A stretch of DNA of 12,138 bases from the NCBI GenBank assembly GCA_030824295.1, contig JAVBYA010000089.1:1-12138 (forward strand), written 5' to 3'. The notes beneath the pieces were generated by a model. It searched no databases. It saw only the letters and a program-made list of their open reading frames with translations, and was not told where the DNA came from. Shown in pieces: positions 1-5,811 of this stretch (position 1 is its first letter; every line of letters begins with the position of its first letter). Source of the stretch: Bacteroidota bacterium. Lineage in GTDB: Bacteria; Bacteroidota; Ignavibacteria; UBA10030; UBA8401. The position numbers and the translations under genes were made by a program.

Positions 1-411
1 CCCATCGAGTACGATCTGGCGCTGAATGAACGTCACTATGGTGCATTGCAGGGACTGAACAAAGCCGAGACCGCACAGAAATACGGCGATGAGCAAGTGA
101 AGGTCTGGCGCCGAAGCTACGATGTTCCTCCTCCGGCAGACAAGACCGAGTTGAATCCCGAAGGCATCAGTGAAAGCCTGAAAGACACCGCCGCCAGAAC
201 TCTTCCCTATTGGGAGAAAAAGATCTTCCCGGAAATCAAAAATGGGAAAAATATCATCGTGGCCGCACACGGCAACAGCCTTCGTTCCATCGTGATGCAT
301 CTCGATAATCTCACAAAAGAGCAGGTTTTAGAGTTGAATATACCGACCGGCGCCCCGTTACTCTATGTATTCAATGCAGATGGCACGATTGTTGAAAAGA
401 AATACCTATAA
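1..411 (+). CDS. gpmA: 2,3-bisphosphoglycerate-dependent phosphoglycerate mutase, C-terminal part
   Basis: Partial gene, open at the left edge (frame 1, 136 residues, stop TAA at 409-411). The enzyme interconverts 3- and 2-phosphoglycerate in glycolysis and gluconeogenesis in the cytoplasm. Visible landmarks are LNERHYGALQGLNKAET near the start of the fragment, whose Glu is the proton-donor/acceptor position of the dPGM family, then VWRRSYDVPPP, then AAHGNSLRSIV with the second active-site His at fragment residue 90, then LNIPTGAPLLY. The catalytic Glu-to-His distance is 80 residues, against about 95 in E. coli GpmA from memory. The segment after VPPP is therefore about 15 residues shorter, and the C-terminus stops soon after the last strand. 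This is the short dPGM form known in rhizobia and others. The N-terminal RHG phosphohistidine motif lies outside the window. Identification is firm. Confidence 0.95.
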   Translation, partial: PIEYDLALNERHYGALQGLNKAETAQKYGDEQVKVWRRSYDVPPPADKTELNPEGISESLKDTAARTLPYWEKKIFPEIKNGKNIIVAAHGNSLRSIVMHLDNLTKEQVLELNIPTGAPLLYVFNADGTIVEKKYL

Positions 412-533
412 CAGGACCATTTGGTAGATTGCTTCATGCGGATAAAAAAGTCCGCTGTACCGTTCATTTGAGTTTGGAAGAAGTTTTTACTATTATTTCA
501 TCGGTACTATTGTAAACCTTGAGGAGAAAAATT
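412..533 (+). other. gpmA-ferredoxin intergenic region with a small hairpin
   Basis: There are 122 bp without a gene. A 5-bp inverted repeat, GCGGA (438-442) and TCCGC (451-455) around an A-rich loop, could act as a weak terminator for gpmA, but no T-run follows. The AT-rich stretch 484-515 just upstream of the ferredoxin ribosome binding site is the likely promoter area. TACTAT at 505-510 is a possible -10 element, but no good -35 partner is visible, so no promoter is called. Confidence 0.3.
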
Positions 534-872
534 ATGGCAACGTTCATCACCGAAGAATGTATCAACTGCGGAGCATGCGAACCCGAATGCCCGAACACTG
601 CTATCTATGCCGGCGGAGCGCAATACGATCTTTCCGGCGGGAAGCATGATGCTATCTCGAACGACTTCTATTATATCGTGCCGGAGAAATGCACCGAGTG
701 CGTAGGACATTTCGACCAGGAACAATGCGCCGCGGTCTGCCCGGTGGATTGCTGTGTTCCCGATCCGAACCGTCCGGAGACAGAAGATGCATTGTTCGAA
801 CGCGCGAAGACGATCCACCCGGAACGTGCGTTCGCGGAGCTGAGCGCTTCGAACTCACGCTTCAGAAAATAA
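534..872 (+). CDS. Alvin-type (YfhL-like) 2[4Fe-4S] ferredoxin
   Basis: Low-potential electron carrier of 112 residues, cytoplasmic. The first motif is CxxCxxCxxxCP (C9, C12, C15, C19). The second is CTECVG followed by C65, C69 and the family's extra Cys in CPVDC (C73). By analogy with Allochromatium vinosum ferredoxin, one cluster uses C9/C12/C15/C69 and the other C19/C53/C56/C65. The 8-residue spacing inside the second motif and the acidic C-terminal extension with PETED are typical of this family. The loop between C19 and C53 has 33 residues, about 15 more than I recall for the Allochromatium protein. ATG 534 is preceded by GAGGAG at 521-526. An in-frame TTG at 519 overlaps that site and was not used. 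The gene ends in its own terminator, so it is probably monocistronic. Its redox partner is not identifiable here. Confidence 0.93.
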   Translation: MATFITEECINCGACEPECPNTAIYAGGAQYDLSGGKHDAISNDFYYIVPEKCTECVGHFDQEQCAAVCPVDCCVPDPNRPETEDALFERAKTIHPERAFAELSASNSRFRK

Positions 873-893
873 TCTGCACCATCGTCGCTTCAC

Positions 894-928
894 AAAAAGT
901 CGGTTCATCGATTGGACCGGCTTTTTTT
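894..928 (+). terminator. Rho-independent terminator after the ferredoxin gene
   Basis: The arms at 894-906 and 914-926 pair over 13 positions including two G-U pairs. The inner part is GTCGGTTC against GGACCGGC, the loop is 7 nt, and a T7 tract lies at 922-928. It starts 21 nt after the ferredoxin stop codon. Confidence 0.88.
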
Positions 929-962
929 ATTGTACCATATCCAGATATTTCGGAGCATCTCC

Positions 963-1805
963 ATGCGCATCGGACCATATGAACTGACATCGATCGAGAC
1001 CGGAAGATTCTCGCTGGACGGCGGCGCTATGTTCGGCGTTGTTCCATGGGTCTTCTGGTCCAGGACCAACCCGCCGGACGAACGGATGCGCATCACTCTC
1101 GCCGCACGCTGTCTGCTCATCCGCGGGAATGGGAAGATCATACTGGTGGATACCGGCAACGGCGATAAATGGAACAGTAAGCTGAAGGACATCTACCATC
1201 TCGATAATACAACGTTCACATTGGATGCGTCTCTCGCTTCCGCCGGCGTCACGCCGGATCAGGTCACCGATGTGATCCTCACGCATCTGCATTTCGATCA
1301 CTGCGGCGGCTGCACGAAATTCGAGAACGGCGTCCTGGTCCCGGCATTCCCCAATGCCAGGCATTATGTGCAGCGCGCACACTGGGAATTGTCGCAGGAT
1401 CCTACGGACAGGGACCGCGCCAGCTTCATGCTGGACGATTTCATGCTGCTGCATGAACGCGGCATGCTTACTTTAGTGGAGGGGGAGGAGGAACTCTTTC
1501 CCGGTATCTCCATGGTCGTCTGCAACGGTCACACCATGGCGCAGCAGCTGCCGAAGATCACCGACGGTTCGACCACACTCCTGTTCTGCTGCGACCTCGT
1601 TCCGACCACTTCCCACATCCCGTTCCCGTACATCATGGGATACGATCTTCGCCCACTCACCACGCTGGAAGAGAAGAAACGTCTGCTTCCTCAGGCGGAG
1701 CAGGGCGGCTGGATCCTCTTCCTGGAACACGATCCCGAAACGGTCGCTGTCACACTGAAGCGGACGGAAAAAGGATTGACCATCAAAGACAAACTGAGTT
1801 TCTGA
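963..1805 (+). CDS. MBL-fold metallo-hydrolase
   Basis: Metallo-beta-lactamase superfamily hydrolase of 280 residues, probably binuclear zinc and cytoplasmic. The signature THLHFDHCGG supplies H108, H110, D112 and H113. Later ligands are H190 (CNGHT), D211 (CCDLVP) and H256 (LEHDP), in the order and spacing expected for a complete dinuclear site. VDTGNG at 62-67 is the usual strand-turn before the metal motif. The overall form resembles the lactonase-like/YtnP-like group of COG0491, but the substrate cannot be read from sequence. ATG 963 is preceded by GGAG at 952-955 with 7-nt spacing. An in-frame TTG at 912 lies inside the upstream terminator and was rejected. It is probably the first gene of a unit with the Rieske protein, queG and trxB: the next start codon is 1 nt beyond its stop, which suggests coupled translation. 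Confidence 0.88.
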   Translation: MRIGPYELTSIETGRFSLDGGAMFGVVPWVFWSRTNPPDERMRITLAARCLLIRGNGKIILVDTGNGDKWNSKLKDIYHLDNTTFTLDASLASAGVTPDQVTDVILTHLHFDHCGGCTKFENGVLVPAFPNARHYVQRAHWELSQDPTDRDRASFMLDDFMLLHERGMLTLVEGEEELFPGISMVVCNGHTMAQQLPKITDGSTTLLFCCDLVPTTSHIPFPYIMGYDLRPLTTLEEKKRLLPQAEQGGWILFLEHDPETVAVTLKRTEKGLTIKDKLSF

Positions 1806-1806
1806 C

Positions 1807-2118
1807 GTGACGCGCCTCGCAGTGTGCAAAGAGAATGACGTGCGCTCCGGCCGCGGCCTTCGGGTGACGCTGAACGGCGAGGACCTGGTGCTGTTCCGTG
1901 CGGATGGGAAGATCTGCGCAGTGGCCAATAATTGTCCGCATCAGCATTTCGCCAAATTGCACGACGGTCTCTACGAGAACGGCATCGTTACGTGTCCCAT
2001 GCACGGCTGGTCGTTCGATGTGCGCACGGGTGCTTCGACGAATGCCGGCGGCAGGCTCAAAACATTCCCGGCGGAGTCTGTGAACGGTACGGTGTACGTC
2101 GACCTCACGCAAGAATGA
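1807..2118 (+). CDS. Small Rieske [2Fe-2S] protein
   Basis: Soluble Rieske-type ferredoxin of 103 residues. The two cluster-binding motifs are C43-P-H45 (NNCPHQHF) and C63-P-M-H66 (TCPMHGWSFD), separated by 17 residues, which is the CxH-N17-CxxH pattern of dioxygenase-type Rieske ferredoxins and NirD-like proteins. GWSFDVRTG after the second motif is also typical. There is no transmembrane segment or signal peptide, so it acts in the cytoplasm as an electron carrier or small redox subunit. The start is GTG at 1807, one base after the upstream TGA. No independent Shine-Dalgarno site is obvious, so it probably depends on ribosomes finishing the MBL-hydrolase gene. No oxygenase or nitrite-reductase partner is present in the window. 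It could donate electrons to the adjacent MBL-fold enzyme or to an enzyme elsewhere; that is inference. Confidence 0.88.
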   Translation: MTRLAVCKENDVRSGRGLRVTLNGEDLVLFRADGKICAVANNCPHQHFAKLHDGLYENGIVTCPMHGWSFDVRTGASTNAGGRLKTFPAESVNGTVYVDLTQE

Positions 2119-2155
2119 ACAAGATACGCTCCTCATCATCCATTGCCTCCAGCCA

Positions 2156-3091
2156 ATGTCGTTAGAACAGCGCATTAGAGAGAAAGCCGCCGAACTGGGC
2201 ATCCATAAAGTGGGGTTCGCCCGTGCGGAATCATTGCCGGAGGAGCGCGCGCACCTGGAGGCATGGCTCGGCAGGGGATTGCACGCATCCATGCGCTGGA
2301 TGGAAAACAAAACCGACAAACGGACCGACCCGCGCGAGATCGTTCCCGGTGCGAATACCGTCATCAGCCTTGCCGTGAACTACTACACCCCCGTACCGCA
2401 CGCACCGGAAGCGGACGAAGGGAAGATCTCCCGGTATGCGTGGGGAGATGACTATCATATCCATGTGACCCGCCGAATCCAATTGCTCTTTGAATGCATC
2501 AAACAATGGGAACCGGATTCTATCGGCCGTTATTATGTGGATACAGGTCCGGTCATGGAAAAGGTCTGGGCCGCGCGGGCCGGACTCGGGTGGCAGGGGA
2601 AGCATACGAACCTCATCACCAAAGAGTATGGCTCCTGGGTCTTTCTTGGCGAGATCATCACCACGCTCGACCTGAAGCCGGATACACCGATGGAGGATTT
2701 CTGCGGAACGTGCACGGCATGCATCGATGCCTGTCCGACCGCCGCCATCACCGAACCATACGTCGTAGACAGTCAGCGCTGTATTTCGTATCTTACCATT
2801 GAGCACCGCGGTGAGATCGCACTGGAACTCGGCGAACACTTCGACAAGTGGGTCTATGGATGCGATATTTGCCAGGATGTCTGTCCCTGGAACAGTTTTC
2901 GACAGGAGACGGAACACCCCGAATTCGCACCTCGACCCGCAAATATCGACCCGTCGCTGAAAGAGCTGGCAGCGATCTCGCAGGAGGATTTCAGCGCACG
3001 GTTCAAGGATTCACCCATCAAAAGGACGAAGCGCGAAGGGCTCACCCGCAACGCATTGACTGTTATACATAAAGGGAATATCCCGAAGTAA
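2156..3091 (+). CDS. queG: Epoxyqueuosine reductase
   Basis: Catalyses the last step of queuosine biosynthesis, reducing epoxyqueuosine to queuosine in the anticodon of GUN tRNAs. It is a cobalamin-dependent iron-sulfur enzyme of the cytoplasm. The 311-residue protein has the family landmarks in order: MRWMENKTDKR near 46, YYVDTGPVMEK with the proposed catalytic Asp at 129, and GWQGKHTNL at 145-153. The ferredoxin-like domain is CGTCTACIDACPTAAI (C183, C186, C189, C193), then C209, C236, C239 and C243 (CDICQDVCPWN). All eight cluster ligands are present. The length is near the short end of the family; the C-terminal HEAT-like extension of longer QueG forms is absent. The start ATG 2156 lacks a strong ribosome site and lies 37 nt after the Rieske gene. 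Other queuosine genes are not in the window. Confidence 0.95.
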   Translation: MSLEQRIREKAAELGIHKVGFARAESLPEERAHLEAWLGRGLHASMRWMENKTDKRTDPREIVPGANTVISLAVNYYTPVPHAPEADEGKISRYAWGDDYHIHVTRRIQLLFECIKQWEPDSIGRYYVDTGPVMEKVWAARAGLGWQGKHTNLITKEYGSWVFLGEIITTLDLKPDTPMEDFCGTCTACIDACPTAAITEPYVVDSQRCISYLTIEHRGEIALELGEHFDKWVYGCDICQDVCPWNSFRQETEHPEFAPRPANIDPSLKELAAISQEDFSARFKDSPIKRTKREGLTRNALTVIHKGNIPK

Positions 3092-3122
3092 TTCATCATT
3101 CATCAATTTAATTTCAAAGAGC

Positions 3123-4067
3123 ATGTCTGACAATCACAGAAAGATCATCATCATCGGTTCGGGTCCCGCAGGACTCACCGCCGCGATCTATGCAAGCCGC
3201 GCCAACCTGGCACCGCTCATCTTCGAAGGGATCCAGCCCGGAGGCCAGCTCACCATCACAACGGAAGTGGAGAATTTTCCCGGATTCGAACATGGTATCC
3301 AGGGGCCGGAACTGATGGATGTGATGCGCAAACAGGCGCAGCGGTTCGGATCCGAGTCACAGTTCAAGATCGTTTCCAAAGTCGATTTCTCCCAACGCCC
3401 TTTCAAAGTATGGGTGGATGAAACTCTCTATACTGCGGATGCGGTCATCGTCTCCACCGGCGCTTCCGCAAAATGGCTTGGACTGGAATCGGAAAAGCAG
3501 TTCTCCGGATACGGCGTCTCTGCCTGTGCAACCTGCGACGGTTTCTTCTTTCGAAATCAGGAGGTGTACGTTGTCGGCGGCGGGGATACGGCAATGGAGG
3601 AAGCCAGCTTCCTTACGAAGTTCGCTTCCAAACTGACGCTCGTCCATCGCCGCGAAGAGTTCCGCGCATCCAAAGTGATGCAGGACCGTGTACTGAACAA
3701 TCCCAAAGTATCCGTGGAATGGAATTCCGTTGTTGAAGAGGTCCTCGGAACGGTGGAGAACGATAAAAAGAAGATGACCGGTCTCCGGCTGAAGAATATC
3801 AAGACCGGCGCGGTGAAGGAAGTGAAAGCGGATGGTCTCTTCCTTGCCATCGGACATAAACCGAATACCGAGATCTTCCAGGGCATTCTTGAAATGCATG
3901 AGAACGGATATCTGAAAGTGCAGCCCGGTTCGACCAGAACGAACATCGAAGGGGTGTTCGCTGCCGGTGATGTTGCGGACCATTATTACCGCCAGGCTGT
4001 TACTGCAGCTGGAAGCGGATGTATGGCTGCCATAGACGCAGAACGATGGCTCGCCGAACACGAATAG
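3123..4067 (+). CDS. trxB: Thioredoxin reductase
   Basis: NADPH-dependent flavoenzyme that reduces thioredoxin in the cytoplasm. The 314 residues match the usual low-molecular-weight bacterial form. The FAD-binding GSGPAGLTAAIYASRA spans residues 12-27. The redox-active disulfide is CATC at 135-138, followed by DG. The NADPH-binding GGGDTAMEEA is at 152-161, with HRREEFRAS at 175-183 as the 2'-phosphate-recognising stretch. The second FAD motif GVFAAGDVAD is at 277-286. No key residue is missing. It follows queG by 31 nt of AT-rich sequence. Only a weak purine-rich site (AAAGAG, 3116-3121) sits close to the ATG, so expression probably depends on readthrough from upstream. It is the last gene before a strong terminator. 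Confidence 0.97.
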   Translation: MSDNHRKIIIIGSGPAGLTAAIYASRANLAPLIFEGIQPGGQLTITTEVENFPGFEHGIQGPELMDVMRKQAQRFGSESQFKIVSKVDFSQRPFKVWVDETLYTADAVIVSTGASAKWLGLESEKQFSGYGVSACATCDGFFFRNQEVYVVGGGDTAMEEASFLTKFASKLTLVHRREEFRASKVMQDRVLNNPKVSVEWNSVVEEVLGTVENDKKKMTGLRLKNIKTGAVKEVKADGLFLAIGHKPNTEIFQGILEMHENGYLKVQPGSTRTNIEGVFAAGDVADHYYRQAVTAAGSGCMAAIDAERWLAEHE

Positions 4068-4090
4068 AGAAATAGATACCCGATCACAGG

Positions 4091-4127
4091 AACGCCTTCC
4101 ATAGAAATATGGAAGGCGTTTTTTTTT
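4091..4127 (+). terminator. Strong intrinsic terminator after trxB
   Basis: A perfect 13-bp stem pairs 4091-4103 (AACGCCTTCCATA) with 4108-4120 (TATGGAAGGCGTT). The loop is the GNRA tetraloop GAAA (4104-4107), and nine T residues run from 4119 to 4127. It closes the MBL-Rieske-queG-trxB unit. Confidence 0.96.
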
Positions 4128-4257
4128 AATTCATTTTGTCGCGAAACACTGACGAAGTATCCCGTGAAATGGAAATTCTGTCGGTATTCTCTGTCAAACG
4201 TTCAGAAAAAAACGTCGGTGAATTTCATGTCTATTGAAAATACTGGACTTACAGGTT

Positions 4258-4273
4258 TGGCACACTGATTGAA
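4258..4273 (+). promoter_or_regulatory. Possible degenerate sigma-54 (-24/-12) promoter of the sHSP operon
   Basis: TGGCAC (4258-4263) and TTGAA (4269-4273) are separated by 5 nt, exactly the spacing of the sigma-54 consensus TGGCAC-N5-TTGCW. The -24 half is perfect, but the highly conserved C at -12 is replaced by A (4272). Transcription would begin near 4284, about 50 nt before the first sHSP start codon. The call is tentative because of the -12 mismatch and because no TGCA-N5-TGCA box like that at 5711-5745 is visible in 4128-4257. No convincing sigma-70 promoter, CIRCE element or other heat-shock operator was found in this 267-bp intergenic region. Confidence 0.4.
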
Positions 4274-4334
4274 ATGATATGGACCAGAGCGAACGAACAT
4301 CAAACAATCATCAACCATTATAAGGAGTCACACC

Positions 4335-4763
4335 ATGTTAGTACGATTCAGACAGGTCCCGGACATCACCGATCATTTCGATGCAATGCTTCGTGCAGCG
4401 GTCATTCCGCCCTCAACAGCCAACACAATGGAACGCAGGGTCAGGAATTCCGGATTCTCCGCCCTGGAGGACAACGATCAGCTGACCGTCACCGTTGAAC
4501 TTCCCGGTGTTGCAAAGAACGACGTTGCGGTGAACGTCCATGAAGGACATCTGACGATCAAAGCCGAACGGAAACGCCCCGAACTGAAAGAACAGGAACA
4601 TTGGATAAGGAATGAAATGAACTATGGAACATATGAACGGACACTTCGGCTCCCGTACGCGGTCGATGTGGAGAAGGTTTCTGCGCTCCATGAGAACGGT
4701 CTCCTTACGGTCGTTCTTCCAAAACATGAGGTGGCAAAACCGAAACAGATCACTGTCCGCTAA
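4335..4763 (+). CDS. Small heat-shock protein, Hsp20/alpha-crystallin family (first of three)
   Basis: ATP-independent holdase of 142 residues that binds unfolding proteins in the cytoplasm. The alpha-crystallin domain occupies roughly residues 41-132, with VELPGVAKNDVAVNV at 54-68, the sheet-forming WIRNEMNYGTYERTLRLP at 90-107, and the conserved G-L-L motif in NGLLTVVLPK at 121-130. The C-terminal anchoring motif is ITV at 139-141, an I-x-I/V type tail that docks on a neighbouring dimer. The N-terminal arm (1-40) is short and not hydrophobic enough to be a signal peptide. The start ATG 4335 has a strong AAGGAG at 4322-4327 with 7-nt spacing. It is the first gene of a three-gene sHSP operon; the next gene starts 16 nt after its stop codon. 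Confidence 0.93.
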   Translation: MLVRFRQVPDITDHFDAMLRAAVIPPSTANTMERRVRNSGFSALEDNDQLTVTVELPGVAKNDVAVNVHEGHLTIKAERKRPELKEQEHWIRNEMNYGTYERTLRLPYAVDVEKVSALHENGLLTVVLPKHEVAKPKQITVR

Positions 4764-4779
4764 GAGAGGAGCGATCACT

Positions 4780-5109
4780 ATGACACGATCGGACATCGAG
4801 CAACAGCCCTTGATCACTCTAACCCCGGCGGTGAGTATCGTCGAATCGAAGGATGCCTTCCTCGTGTCGCTCGATATCCCGGGCGCACAGAAGGAACGGA
4901 TCTCCGTGAACGTAGAGCACCAACTGCTGAGTGTGACCGCAGAGGTCCCGGCACAGGGCGAGAACGCGGGAAAGCAGTATCGCCGTGAGTTCACCCTGGC
5001 GAACGACATCGAGCCGCAGTCGGCCGATGCACACTACGAACTCGGCGTTCTGACCGTCACACTCAGGAAGAAGGAACAATTCAAACCCAAACAGATCCAT
5101 ATCCAATAA
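4780..5109 (+). CDS. Minimal small heat-shock protein, Hsp20 family (second of three)
   Basis: Only 109 residues, little more than the alpha-crystallin domain. LDIPGAQKERISVNV at 31-45 corresponds to the ELPG region, LGVLTVTLRK at 88-97 is the conserved G-V-L strand, and IHI at 106-108 is a canonical I-x-I tail. Compared with its neighbours, the N-terminal arm is nearly absent. The middle loop is also shortened: PAQGENAGKQ stands where the third protein has about 16 residues, and the Y-G-x-F/Y-x-R motif is reduced to YRREFTL. That region forms the strand-swapped beta-6 loop in bacterial and plant-type sHSP dimers. ATG 4780 is preceded by AGGAG at 4767-4771. The N-terminal extent is supported by this ribosome site; a longer in-frame reading upstream lies out of frame inside the first sHSP. 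It may work as a co-oligomer with its neighbours (inference). Confidence 0.88.
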   Translation: MTRSDIEQQPLITLTPAVSIVESKDAFLVSLDIPGAQKERISVNVEHQLLSVTAEVPAQGENAGKQYRREFTLANDIEPQSADAHYELGVLTVTLRKKEQFKPKQIHIQ

Positions 5110-5114
5110 CCCGG

Positions 5115-5136
5115 CTGGAGCAAAAATCCGCTCCGG
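5115..5136 (+). other. Intercistronic stem-loop between sHSP genes 2 and 3
   Basis: CTGGAGC (5115-5121) pairs with GCTCCGG (5130-5136) over 7 positions including one G-T wobble, with an 8-nt A-rich loop. No T-run follows, so it is not a normal terminator. It may affect mRNA stability or relative expression of the third sHSP gene, which has its own strong AAAGGAG at 5151-5157. Confidence 0.4.
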
Positions 5137-5164
5137 TCACCATCGACAAGAAAGGAGAGACGCT

Positions 5165-5653
5165 ATGTCACTGATCAAACGAACACCGACCATGGAACTG
5201 AGCCGCTGGAACAGCGAGTTCCCTGCATTCCGCGGATTACTGTCCCTGCAGCATGATATGAACCGTATCGTTGATGAATTCTTCCGCGGCGATCTGCTTG
5301 CCGACGGGAGTCTCTTCCAGCGGGACTGGAGCCCTGCGGTCGACATCACCGAGAATGCGGAACGGTACACACTGAATGCTGAATTGCCCGGGATGTCCAA
5401 AGAGGATGTGCAGGTCACTCTGGAGAACAATGTGCTCACCATCCGCGGTCAGAAGAAGGCGAACACAGAGCAGAAAGAAGGGGATGTACACCGCATCGAA
5501 CGCCGGTACGGTTCCTTCGAACGCTCGTTCACCCTTCCCGCAACGGTGGACGTGAACAGGATCGATGCACAATACAAAGATGGAGTATTGACGCTCACGC
5601 TGCCTAAAGCAGAGGAAGCGAAACCGAGGGCCATCGATGTGAAGGTGCGTTGA
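5165..5653 (+). CDS. Small heat-shock protein, Hsp20 family (third of three)
   Basis: The longest and most canonical of the three sHSPs, 162 residues, cytoplasmic. The N-terminal arm (1-54) contains the amphipathic LQHDMNRIVDEFFRG (28-42), common in class-A bacterial Hsp20. DWSPAVDITENAERY at 54-68 opens the alpha-crystallin domain. Further landmarks are AELPGMSKEDVQVTL at 72-86, RYGSFERSFTLP at 114-125, DGVLTLTLPK at 139-148 and a terminal IDVKVR. The beta-6 loop is full length, unlike in the second protein. ATG 5165 is preceded by AAAGGAG at 5151-5157 with 7-nt spacing. An in-frame ATG at 5192 lacks such a site. The gene ends 23 nt before a strong terminator. The three sHSPs share only the family pattern and not near-identical stretches, so this is not a recent tandem duplication. 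Confidence 0.95.
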   Translation: MSLIKRTPTMELSRWNSEFPAFRGLLSLQHDMNRIVDEFFRGDLLADGSLFQRDWSPAVDITENAERYTLNAELPGMSKEDVQVTLENNVLTIRGQKKANTEQKEGDVHRIERRYGSFERSFTLPATVDVNRIDAQYKDGVLTLTLPKAEEAKPRAIDVKVR

Positions 5654-5676
5654 CAGCAGAGCATTCGCTCCGCATT

Positions 5677-5710
5677 CAGAACGTCCCGCTCCGGCGGGAC
5701 GTTCTGTTTT
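5677..5710 (+). terminator. Intrinsic terminator closing the sHSP operon
   Basis: A perfect 13-bp stem pairs 5677-5689 (CAGAACGTCCCGC) with 5694-5706 (GCGGGACGTTCTG). The loop is TCCG (5690-5693), followed by a short T4 tract (5707-5710). The next base begins the palindrome upstream of the sigma-54 promoter. Confidence 0.9.
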
Positions 5711-5745
5711 ATGCAGAAGGTGCACAGGTTGTGCAAACTCTGCAT
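5711..5745 (+). promoter_or_regulatory. Composite palindrome, probable enhancer (UAS) for a sigma-54 activator
   Basis: A 35-bp nested palindrome is centred on 5728. The outer arms are ATGCAGA (5711-5717) and TCTGCAT (5739-5745); the inner arms are TGCACA (5721-5726) and TGTGCA (5730-5735); both pairs share the same centre. It can also be read as two boxes of the form TGCA-N5-TGCA, at 5712-5724 and 5732-5744, whose centres are 20 bp apart, about two helical turns on one DNA face. The centre is about 94 bp upstream of the start predicted from the -24/-12 element at 5796-5811. This is where bacterial enhancer-binding proteins usually bind. The spacers are not symmetric, so it is not simply a terminator hairpin, and no T-run follows. 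The identity of the activator is unknown. Confidence 0.65.
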
Positions 5746-5795
5746 ACCGCGGGGATATGATGTTCGGTTTTTCCCGATTTTAATTGATGGAATTG

Positions 5796-5811
5796 TGGCA
5801 CGCAGATTGCA
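5796..5811 (+). promoter_or_regulatory. Sigma-54 (RpoN) promoter of the lipoprotein gene
   Basis: TGGCACGCAGATTGCA matches the sigma-54 consensus TGGCACG-N4-TTGCW at every defined position, including the invariant GG at -24 and GC at -12 with correct spacing. The predicted transcription start is near 5822, leaving a 49-nt leader before ATG 5871. It lies in a gene-free interval between a strong terminator and a lipoprotein start codon, which makes a chance match unlikely. Confidence 0.88.

Noticed and set aside
2231..2917. Long antisense open frame (228 codons) opposite queG
   Set aside because: queG is unambiguous with all eight cluster cysteines; the antisense frame shows no family motif.
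3357..4061. Long antisense open frame (234 codons) opposite trxB
   Set aside because: It mirrors a strongly recognised trxB and has no ribosome site or recognisable motif; a byproduct of codon bias.
4128..4257. Heat-shock operator (CIRCE-like) or TGCA-N5-TGCA box upstream of the sHSP genes
   Set aside because: No TTAGCACTC-type inverted repeat and no TGCA pair occur there; only weak short repeats such as two TCTGTC copies (4177, 4190).
4624..4779. Upstream extension of the second sHSP frame
   Set aside because: It overlaps the first sHSP out of frame, and ATG 4780 has a good AGGAG site at the right distance.
5711..5745. Palindrome as a second terminator of the sHSP operon
   Set aside because: The spacers between the arms are not complementary and no T-run follows; a perfect terminator already sits directly upstream.
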